From Obelidium mucronatum (lineage: Eukaryota > Chytridiomycota > Chytridiomycetes > Chytridiales > Chytriomycetaceae), in assembly GCA_025765595.1 (NCBI GenBank), contig JAIVFH010000249.1, positions 1 through 39,092 on the forward strand: DNA of 39,092 bases. Direction: 5' to 3'. The translations under genes and the position numbers were made by a program. Positions within the stretch are counted from its first letter, which is position 1. Every line of letters begins with the position of its first letter. This document shows positions 30,147 to 39,092 of this stretch, piece after piece. Under the pieces are notes generated by a model. It worked only from the letters and a program-made list of their open reading frames with translations, made no database searches and was not told the origin of the DNA.

Positions 30147-30309
30147 AAGAACCTCCTGATTTACAATCAGTTTAATAATAGCACCTTTTAAGAACAACAA
30201 CCTTATAAATATTAAATCCCGTTTCCCAAACGCGTCCGATTGTGACTCATCCTTGCAATTCAAATTCAAAACAAAGTCGACATAAAAAAAAAGAAAGTGA
30301 ATCAAAAGT

Positions 30310-32332
30310 ATGAAACACAAGATGCCAGCTGAGCAAACACAAACCAAGGCGAAGAAACTCAGAGGCGAAGCAAATCCGCTGAAAGTATTTCGCCAGGGTC
30401 TTTTGACCAATCAGAACAGAGATGCGCTGCAGCAAGATTACCTAGCCTGTATGTGTTCATCGTTTGATCATCCAACGCAACGGACACTAACCACAACACA
30501 CTCGCAGCTGCGCCTTACCAGCACATTGTCATCCCATCGCTGGTCAACGACGAACTCCTGCGCAAAGTCAGGAAGGAGCTGTTGGCTATTCATGCAACCC
30601 GCAAGGAAACTGACATCTACAGAGTATTCCAGACTGGAGACATGGCCAACTTGGACGGATTGCCAGAAGAAGAATTGGGCCAACTCAAGAGTCTGCTGGA
30701 GCTGAGAAATGCCTTGTACAGCCAGGAGTTTCGTGACTTTATCAGCGTGATTTGCGGTACGGGAAAACTGTCTCCTTCCAAAGCCGATTTATCACATAAT
30801 ATTTACAAGCAAGGTGAGAGGGGATGGAACAGAGTCGATTTGATGTTCTGTGCAATTGACAGCCTGGCTCGTTTTTTTTCTAGGATGTCATTTGCTTCAA
30901 CACGACGATGTCATTGGGACTAGATCAATCTCGTATATCATTTACTTGACGGATCCAGAGCATCCATGGTCTGAGGAAGATGGGGGTGGGCTGGAACTTT
31001 ATCCTGTCATTTCGAAAGGAACCCCAGCTGTTCATCCAAGCAAAGTGATTCCTCCTGCTTGGAATCAGATGGCCATGTTTGCGGTTCAGCCTGGGCATTC
31101 TTTTCACTCGGTTTCTGAAGTTGTCGCCGTTGACCGTGAAAGGCCAAGTATTTCTGGTGGGTCGTAATTGTTGTGATTTGGCAGTGACTAAAAAATAACC
31201 CAAACAAGGCTGGTTCCATGTGATGCAACCAGAAGACATGACTGAGGAAGAATTTGCCGAGTATGAGAAGGAACGTTTGCTTAAATCTTCTGGAAACGCA
31301 CAAGCATCAATGGACCAACTTATGAATGATGACGATGAATTTCCGTTTAGCGATTTGCCAAAGTTTTCTGTCAAAGGTTCGGATGCGATGGATGAAGAGA
31401 CAGCAGAAGAGGACGAGGAAGAGCAAGAAGACGTTCCACTCACAGAAGACGAAATTGCCTTCTTGAAACCCTTCATCAACCCACTTTACCTCAAATCCAA
31501 CATCATTGCCCAAGCAAATGAGCGATTTTGTGACGAAAGCTCAATCCAGTTGACTTCTTTTCTTGAACCATCTCTTGCAGCAGCATTGGCAGCCTCCACT
31601 ATTTTCCAAGACGAGAAAGATGGCCTTTTGACCAAAAAACCACGGTCACCAAAACAACCTGCGTCGATTGCGAATTATGAAGCTGGAATCAGTGAAACTT
31701 GGACGCCAACTGGCCCATCACACAAGCACCGCTTCCTCGAGCTGCATCACCCAGACCCTAAACCAACAACTCCAGCAAAATCTAAAACAGATCCAAGTGT
31801 CGACCTGGCATCCATTCAGCACCACTTGTTTCAATCGAAACCATTTCTGCGCCTTTTATACTTGATCACAAGTCTGAAAGCAACGAAATTGCGCTCAAGG
31901 ATCCGCAGATTCCGTCCAGGCATGGACTACACTCTTGCAACAACCAGCAGCTTCAACGCGGACTTGGGAGTCCTCGATGCGACTTTGACTTTTGTTTGTC
32001 AGCGAACAAAACAAGACCGCGAAGCATGGGAGAGTGATGAAGTTGGTGGATTCGACTGTTATATGGCACCTGATGAAGGGAATGAGGATCCTGCACAATA
32101 CCGGGCGCAGCGGGCCAAAAAAATTCCTTATGGAGAAACCGAGGCTCATACTGCCGCTCAAGAGGAGGGGCAGGCGGAAGGAGATGGTGGGGCTCTGTTG
32201 AGTGTCAGTGCGACGAGTAATTGTTTGTCGCTAGTGATGAGAGAAGGGGAAGTGATGCGGTTCATCAAGTATGTAAGTGCAAGAGCTCCTGGAAGCCGTT
32301 GGGACGTGGCGGCTGAATTCCAATATGAATAA
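30310..32332 (+). CDS. TPA1: Prolyl 3,4-dihydroxylase of ribosomal protein uS12 (Tpa1/Ofd1/OGFOD1 family)
   Basis: Fe(II)/2-oxoglutarate dioxygenase that hydroxylates a proline of uS12/RPS23 at the decoding centre and, in fission yeast Ofd1, couples oxygen to sterol control. Exons: 30310-30448, 30508-30813, 30884-31156 and 31209-32332; 613 residues (yeast Tpa1 has 644). All introns are GT..AG, 52-70 nt. The N-terminal catalytic double-stranded beta helix shows the metal pair HxD in LLQHDDVIGTRSISYIIYL, the distal His in PGHSFHSVSEV and the 2-oxoglutarate Arg in RPSISGWFH. A very acidic linker (DEETAEEDEEEQEDV) leads to the family's second, non-catalytic domain, ending with VSARAPGSRWDVAAEF. 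Catalytic residues look intact, so the enzyme should be active. It sits among the Galpha genes without an obvious functional link. Confidence 0.92.
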
Positions 32333-32493
32333 TGAAGTGATGTTATCATTGTGGGAGGTTAAAATTGAGTACTGTCTGAAGGGTCATATTTCGTCCCAGT
32401 GTATTGGTAGTTTTGAATATTAATTTGACTTTTTTTAACCATGGGATTTTGATTCTTTTGTCCATCTGGATTTACATAATAAGCACTTCGTTT

Positions 32494-33972
32494 ATGGGCA
32501 ATCTATGCAGCAGTCGTGAACTTGAAAAGGGATTGCAACCCACCAAAGAACAAACCCAAAAAAGTGTGGCTATCGATAAAGACCTTTCATATGAAAAGGA
32601 AGCTCTGAAGAACATTGTCAAACTGCTGCTGCTCGGTATTCCAACTTAATCATCATTCAAAGTAAAATAAATATTAAAATTAAATTTCACCACGAAGGAC
32701 CAAGTGAATCAGGAAAATCGACAGTCTTGAAGCAGTTCCAGCTCGTTTACGGCTCTGGCTTCACCACTGCAGATCGCGCCAGGTTCAAAACGCTCGTACT
32801 TGTTAACATTATTCAGTGCGCAAAAACCCTGGTTTCTCAAATGAAAGAACTCGAAATCCCATTCGGCTTTAGTCCTCTGGAAGATGGCGCCGGCGTTACG
32901 CTTGTTCCGCTTTCTGAAGGAGCAGCAAGAAAACATGACCCAATTGCAGCAGCAGCCCAAAAAATATTTCGACACGACGGGGAATACAAAAAGAAAGAAT
33001 TAGAGCCGTTTGTGGATCTTGTTCATCAAATTAGACCTGGTTTCGGGCTGCTTGGAGATGAGACGCTTAATTATGACGAACTGCAAGCAATTCAACGTGT
33101 TTGGAAGGATCCAGGAATTCAATATTGCTATTCAAGGGCGAATGAGTTTCAGCTGATTGATTCCTGTGCATAGTTGAGACGTGAATTATTTTTCGGTTTT
33201 GTTGACTGTGCTTCGATTTCTTGTTTAGCTTCATGAATGAATTAGCCCGTTTCTTTGAGTCTGAATATTTACCAACGGACCAAGATATCTTAAACTGTAG
33301 ATTAATGACCATGGCTGTAACAGAAACGCGTTTCAAAGTGGAAGAGAAGGAATACAGGGTGTTTGATGTGGGTGGACAGAGATCAGAGCGCGAAAAATGG
33401 ACTGCATATTTTGATGACGTAACGGCAATCATATTCGTTGTGGCTGTGAGTGGATACGATCAAGTTTGCTTTGAAGATAATTTAACGAACCGAAGTGAGT
33501 TATTGTTCTTTCACATTGATTTCAATACCCATTTTTTCCATGTCTCACTTTCGCGCTTTCCAAAATGGAATAGTTACTGAGGCGCTTAACCTTTTTGCAA
33601 CCATCTGTAATCACCCACTCTTTAAGTTCACGCCAATGATTCTGTTTTTAAACAAACAAGATATCTTTAAACATAAGCTCCAGAAGGGCTCATTAGTGTC
33701 GGATCATTTTCCAGACTTTGTCAGTTGAGTGTTTGATGTGTTGTGCTATTCAATTGAATTGATCATATACCCTTCATGATTTAGAATCAAATGATTTTGA
33801 GCATGCATCGCAGTACTTCAAGAACAAGTTCGAGGCCCTGAATAAATACTCAAAGAAAAAGGTGTATTCGTACTTTACTTGGGCAACGGACATGGAGCAG
33901 GCCAAGAATGTCTTGGACACTGTATATGTTGTCATTCTCCGTTTTAGTTTGAAAAATGTTGGGTTTATGTGA
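32494..33972 (+). CDS. Heterotrimeric G-protein alpha subunit, Galpha-E
   Basis: Exons: 32494-32635, 32698-33172, 33229-33494, 33574-33723 and 33785-33972; 406 residues, the shortest of the six. MGNLCSS lipidation signal. The P-loop is GPSESGKST: the second Gly of GxGESGKS, next to the gamma-phosphate, is Ser. This is unusual and may slow hydrolysis or change nucleotide binding. Switch I NCRLMTMAVTETRF (Arg ~230), [25 protein letters not shown]-terminus KNVGFM. The helical insert is only ~45 residues and keeps a DPIAAAAQKIF form of the shared motif. Exon phases equal those of Galpha-A, including intron 4 after FPDF. Intron 2 has the common GTTGAG donor and the TA|C split. Confidence 0.92.
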
Positions 33973-34056
33973 TCATGGGATGATTTTGAGTGAACAAGTG
34001 AGTGAGTGAGTTCAAGTGTCAAACACTGTATTTATCATTTTTGAATAAAATTGCAA

Positions 34057-34135
34057 ATGGGCAATCTCTGTGGAGGGGCAGCCGTGATTTCTGCTGGACA
34101 CGACGAGGAGAATTGAAGTTGTGAAAAGATTACTG
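34057..34135 (+). pseudogene. Relic first exon of another Galpha gene
   Basis: An ATG at 34057 encodes MGNLCGGAAVISAGHDEEN and stops at 34114-34116. MGNLCG is identical to the start of Galpha-A and B. One base out of frame, at 34112-34135, IEVVKRLL matches the end of the other first exons (IVKLLLL type). No P-loop exon follows before the Galpha-F start at 34269. It is best read as a decayed duplicate with a frameshift and deletion. A translated 19-residue lipidated peptide cannot be excluded. Confidence 0.65.
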
Positions 34136-34268
34136 ACTTAATTGAACCTGATGTAAAATAGAATGAATTAATGCTTATGTATGTATAGCTATTAAAAACC
34201 GTCACCCATAGAACAAAAGTGTTCAAATTTTGAGTTGGTATTTTGTTGTGTAAATCACGAAGAAACGA

Positions 34269-35931
34269 ATGGGAAATTGTTCCTCTTCGCCCGCCGGCGG
34301 CCCTGAAGAGCAAGACGCGATTCGAAGAAACAAGGAGATTGAAAACACACTCAGCTTTGAAAAAAAGTCAATGATGGCAAAAGGAAGCATCAAACTTTTA
34401 CTGTTGGGTAAACGCGCCAGAATACACTATCATGGGTTGGACACAGTTTTCTGACCATGAAATTAAAACAGGTGCAGGAGATACTGGAAAATCGACAGTC
34501 CTGAAGCAGTTTCGCTTAATCTATGGCGTAGGTTTCACGGAGCAAGAGAAGGCTCTTTACAGATCTGCAATCATCCTCAACATCATCAACTCTACCACGA
34601 CTCTTATGAGCGCCATGGATAAGCTAAAAATACCCTACGGATTTGATGCTAGCACTGTAATAACGCAAATGGAGATGGAGCAAACCTCTGCAACTGTTGA
34701 CAGGAATCTGGGTGGGGAACAACTTGGGACTATACCCTCCCTGAAAAAAAGTAACCACTCCTTTCAATCAAATTCTTGCTTAAGTCAAGCGATCTCTGTT
34801 ATGATGGGCTCGAAAATGAGTTTGAAGGAAGGTCTATTTTGTGGGGCAAAAGACGCGACCGCAAAATATGCGGAATATTGCTATTCCAAGAAAATGCATA
34901 CCGGAGAAGGATACAACGCGTCTTTAGTGGTCAAGGATATGCGAGCCGCCTTTGGCATCGATCCCGTTCTGGAATATGACCTATTGACCGCAATCAAGAT
35001 TTTATGGAGCGATCCGGGCATAAAGTACTGTTTTTCGCGGTCCGGAGAATACCAGATATCAGACACCTGTGCCTAGTATGATCCTTCTTCTTTCAAATCA
35101 TTTTTTGCGCAGATTGCTGATTTCCGATTTCCAATCGCAAACCTATAGCTTTTTGAACGATGTCGAACGATTTTGTGACCCATCCTACGAACCAAACGAT
35201 CAAGACATATTAAATTGCAGAGTCATGACGTTGACAATCACAGAAACCAAGTTCGAAATGCAGAATGTAATATATCGGGTCTTCGACGTCGGAGGGCAAA
35301 GGAGTGAGCGGAAAAAATGGGCCCCCTATTTCGACGATGTGTCCGCAATTATCTATTTGGTGGCGATTAGTTCGTTCGACCAAATGTGTTTGGAAGATGA
35401 ATCAACTAACAGGAGTAAGTGCTTCCAGAATTTTCTTTCTTCCGGCTGCATGAAATTCAACTCTTCACATTTCTTACTGATAGTGGTTGAATCATTGAAT
35501 TTGTTTGGATCAGTCTGCAATCACCCTGTTTTCAAAAAGACTTCCCTGATATTGTTCATGAACAAGATTGACATTTTCAAAGAAAAACTCAAAACAACAC
35601 AAGTATCTACATATTTTCCTGACTTCAACGGTAAGCCGAGCCGTTTTTTTTCTGGCATGTAGTAACCGTGCCGAAAGGTTCAAACGATTACAACCCAACA
35701 TCACAGTACTTTTCTATGCGGTTTCTTGCAATCAACAAGTATCCAGAAAAGAGCATTTACACTCATTTCACGTGGGCAACAGACACAAAACAGATCAAAC
35801 ACGTGCTCGAAACCGTACGAGAGATAATAGCCAAGTTGAGTACTTTCATCTGTTTTTGCCCTTTATTCCGTGCACAATATATATTGATAAACGTTTGTAG
35901 AACGTGTCTTGCGGCACTTGGATTTCTTTGA
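34269..35931 (+). CDS. Heterotrimeric G-protein alpha subunit, Galpha-F (most divergent)
   Basis: Exons: 34269-34407, 34472-35075, 35149-35414, 35484-35630, 35678-35834 and 35901-35931; 447 residues. The start MGNCSSS keeps Gly2 but moves the Cys to position 4. The P-loop is GAGDTGKST: Glu to Asp and Ser to Thr. Switch I NCRVMTLTITETKF (Arg ~272), [20 protein letters not shown] and TWAT are present; the C-terminus is AALGFL. The ~88-residue helical insert lacks a clear IAQK motif. Intron 4 (47 nt, ending AAAG) is chosen because it gives FPDFNGSNDY, which lines up with FPDFVKSNDF of Galpha-E; a 32-nt alternative was rejected. An extra fifth intron near the C-terminus again has a GTTGAG donor. 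The GDH2 start is only 97 bp downstream. Confidence 0.88.
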
Positions 35932-36027
35932 ACTGATTTTCCGAGAACAAAGCGGAAAAAGCCGGAAGTGAATAAAGCCACTTCTGAAAAAAGTTGCAAA
36001 AAAAACCAAACTAAAAAAAAACGGAAA

Positions 36028-39000
36028 ATGCGATTGAAACTTGTTCGTTTTCAGCAAGTTTCGACACGTTTTCGCGTTCAGAGTTTTGCCACGAAAGCTA
36101 CAACAACTCACGGGTTTTCGTCTCTGAGTGACAAGAAGGGGCAGATTGAGAGGGTTACTACGATCCTCGAGCAGAAGGGCTTTATCCCAAAGGACTTGAT
36201 CCAGCAGGAAGTAAACTACTTCTTTGGGTGAGTTTTTTCAGAGTTTTGTTTTTGTGGGTGGTTGAGATAACGGACGCCTGATCATCAACTCTGCCAACCT
36301 TTAGAAACCTCGGGATCTCAGACCTCTACTTCAAAGTAGAACCCGCTGAGTCTGTTGCGCAACACATTTTGTCACTTTATAGTGCAAAGATCACTGCCGA
36401 TGTCAAACACGAAAGTGTCTTGGATATTAATTTGGAGCGTGAGACAGAGAAACAATGCCGTCTTTATCCACACAAACATTCCTGGAATTGGCAGTGTAAA
36501 TGGAAAAAACTACGAGAAAGCGTACGTGCTCAAGATTGTCTTTTCTTTCTTCGTTTGTTATGCTCATGATTAGCTGACCTTCCTGTCAACATGTGCCAAT
36601 TTTTAAATCACACAGGATTGATGAAAAATACTTAGACGTTACGACTCCCTTCCGCGTGGAGAGTTACCGCTCTGAAAGTATTCAAGGAAAAACCGTTTCG
36701 CATCTGCGCTCCTATTTTATCAATAAGTGCGCCTTCCCAGACACCCCTGCCGCCGCGAGTCCTGACATTCGCGCCATTTCTGACGCCGCTTTCTCGGAAG
36801 CCATGACTGATACTACCGAAAAACTCTATACTCGTGTGATTCAACAGGTCCTTGCACAAACAGGCCCTGTTATCGAAGTTCATGATGTCGCCTCTACAAA
36901 TGAAAAGCGCCTTGTTGTTGGTTACAAGAGTGGTACTGCTAGGTTGTTTTTATCTGCTGTTTCGGATTTGTACAAACACTATGGCCTGCGTTGCTCGAAA
37001 AAGTTTGTTGGTGAGTTTTCTCACCCAACAATGAATTTTTTGTTTATTCCTGAACAATTACAACCCAAACTATGTTAGAACCTTTTTCAAACGGAGTCAC
37101 TGTCATGTCTGTCTACCTCGGTCCATCTGTCAAGCCAAACGCGCGTCCATTCGAATACTGTGTTGCCCAAGTTGCTAAAGAAACCAGTCTCCTCTTTTGT
37201 CTTCCTACTACTCCCTTCCAGGAGCTCTTCAAAGCCGGAAAACTCTGTGTTCAAGAATCAATGTACGGGTATACCAACTGGATTTTCGCCCAACACTTCT
37301 TGAACCGTCTTGGTCGTGAATACACATCCTTGCAAACAATCTTGGACTCTAAAAACAACAGCCATAATGAAGTGTTGAGCAAGATCAAGAAGAGATTAAG
37401 AACCGATACGTTTACCCGTGAGCATATTCTGGACATTATCAAGTTGTACCCTGAGCTCGTGAAGCTTTGTTATGCCAGTTTCGCTGCCGAGCACCAAACC
37501 GACCGGTCCAACGAACTGAGCATCACAAAAGCGTTGAATGAACACGAATTGCTGGAAGTCATCCGTAAAACCGTTGCCAACACGCAAGAAGCCATGATCT
37601 TTGAATCCTTTGTCACCTTCAACAAGCACGTTCTCAAGACAAACTTTTACCAAAGCACCAAAATCGCACTCTCCTTCCGAATGGATCCTAAATTCTTGCC
37701 TGCCGTTGAATACCCACAGCCCCTCTTTGGAATGTTCCTTGTTGTTGGAGGAGAGTTCCGTGGTTTCCACCTTCGTTTTAGAGATATTGCGCGTGGTGGA
37801 ATCCGAGTTGTTAAATCCCGAAACCGTGAAGCATACAGTATCAACTTGCGTTCTCTCTTTGATGAAAACTATGGACTTGCCAACACTCAGCAACGTAAGA
37901 ACAAGGATATCCCTGAAGGTGGAAGCAAAGGAACGATTTTGTTGGACGCACAACACCAGGATAACCCCAAGCGCGCATTTGAAAAGTATGTGGATGCGAT
38001 TTTGGATTTGGTTGTTCCAGCGCCAGGAAGTAACCATGGTTGATAAGTATGGAAAGCCTGAGATTTTGTTCTTTGGACCAGATGAAAAACACTGGTGAGT
38101 TTATTAGACAATTTCTTGTAATGTATTTAGGGCTAATTTTTTTCTTCTTTTTTTATTCTCAGCTGACTTCATGGATTGGGCATCTTTGCACGCAAAGAAA
38201 CGTGGTGCCGGTTTCTGGAAGGCCTTCACAACCGGAAAATCCCAAAGTATGGGTGGAATCCCACACGACATTTATGGAATGACGACACGATCTGTCCATC
38301 AATATGTGTTGGGTATCTTGAGAAAGTTGAACTTGAAGGAAAATGCCATTACTAAAATGCAAATGGGAGGACCTGATGGAGACTTGGGTTCAAACGAAAT
38401 TTTGATTAGTGAGGATAATACTATCGGTATTGTTGATGGAAGTGGTGTTGTATACGACCCTGCTGGATTGAACCGTGGAGAGATTGAGAGATTGGCGAAG
38501 ACGAGAAAGATGATTAATCACTTTGATGTGAGCAAGCTGGGGCCAAAAGGATTCCGTGTTTTGTTGGATGACTCCAATGTTACTCTCCCAGGTTTGCAAC
38601 ATTTAACGCACACCTATAAATTGATCTCAATCTGACGATTTAATTCTAGATGGTACCATCGTGGACAGTGGACTTAAATTCCGAAATGAGTTCCACTTGA
38701 ACCCTCTCTCTTCTGCTGACCTCTTTGTCCCATGTGGAGGTCGTCCTGAAGCCGTTGACTTGGCCAACGTGCACAACTTGTTCAACGCTGATGGAACACC
38801 AAGATTCAAGTACATTGTTGAAGGAGCCAACCTGTTTATTACCCAAGATGCTCGCTTGAAACTTGAAAACGCTGGAGTGTTGTTCAAGGATGCTTCTGCC
38901 AACAAGGGAGGAGTTACTTCTTCGTCTTTGGAAGTCCTTGCGGCACTTTCCTTCAATGACACTGAGTTCAAGCAACACATGACTGTTCAGAACGGTGTGA

Positions 39001-39092
39001 TTCCACCGTTCTACGCCCAATACGTCCAATCCGTACAGAACTTTATCGAAAACGCAGCCACAATGGAATTCGAATGTCTTTGGAAAGAATCC
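36028..39092 (+). CDS. GDH2: NAD-dependent glutamate dehydrogenase, large fungal type (partial, with three apparent frameshifts)
   Basis: Catabolic enzyme converting glutamate to 2-oxoglutarate and ammonium. Exons: 36028-36227, 36305-36521, 36616-37010, 37079-38094, 38163-38591 and 38650-beyond the window; all introns GT..AG (58-94 nt). The first ~24 residues (MRLKLVRFQQVSTRFRVQSF) are Arg-rich and acid-free, like a mitochondrial presequence. The catalytic core is textbook: RGGIRVVKSRNREAYSIN, ENYGLANTQQRKNKDIPEGG, MDWASLHAKK, GGPDGDLGSNEI and VEGANLFITQDARL. The reading frame needs one extra base skipped at three places: an A in 36450-36452, a G near 38038-38039 and an A in 38085-38089. Skipping each restores family sequence (ending GPDEN at the last). 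All are single-base excesses in short homopolymers, so sequencing error is the simplest cause; a young pseudogene is the alternative. Confidence 0.88.

Noticed and set aside
35631..35662. 32-nt intron ending TGTAG in Galpha-F
   Set aside because: Too short to splice, and the 47-nt alternative ending at 35677 aligns exactly with Galpha-E (FPDF then SND).

Overview
This looks like nuclear DNA of a flagellated early-diverging fungus, most likely a chytrid. Genes are compact and intron-rich. Introns are mostly 47-80 nt with GT..AG ends, often with a CTAAC-like branch site, and a minority have GC..AG ends. Fungal landmarks are a cytosolic ribosomal protein uS13/RPS18, a Tpa1/Ofd1 prolyl hydroxylase, a large fungal NAD-glutamate dehydrogenase and an Rco1-like PHD protein. 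A THEG-like/IQ protein hints at a flagellated stage. No bacterial operons, rRNA, tRNA, CRISPR array or intact transposon were seen. Gene models come from reading splice sites by eye, so exact junctions are predictions.

Left part (1-13954): the start of a minus-strand gene at the edge; an F-box/leucine-rich-repeat gene with a broken frame; a Ser/Thr-rich unknown; RPS18 in four exons; two tandem small membrane proteins of one family; a very large PHD-AT-hook-C2H2 chromatin protein; an unknown nuclear-type protein on the minus strand whose 5' end overlaps exon-like sequence on the plus strand; and a homeodomain factor.

Middle (14588-22780): a six-exon multi-pass membrane protein, the first of six G-protein alpha genes (Galpha-A), a second F-box/LRR gene, a third member of the small membrane family, and a 905-residue protein with THEG-like repeats and three IQ motifs.

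Right part (23013-39092): a dense cluster of five more Galpha genes (B, C, D on minus; E, F on plus), plus a relic of a further one, interleaved with a 75-residue unknown gene and Tpa1/Ofd1. The mitochondrial-type GDH2 gene then runs off the window. All six Galpha proteins have N-terminal Gly2 and a nearby cysteine for lipidation, DVGGQ and NKxD, and share a 45-150 residue expansion in the helical domain. They differ in the P-loop and in intron content. The cluster looks like a lineage-specific expansion of heterotrimeric G-protein signalling.

The oddest non-coding element is a 15-nt GC-rich hairpin (ACCGCCGAAGGCGGT and variants). About 20 copies fill and enlarge one Galpha-B intron to 708 nt. 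More copies lie upstream of the same gene and in an intron of the PHD gene.
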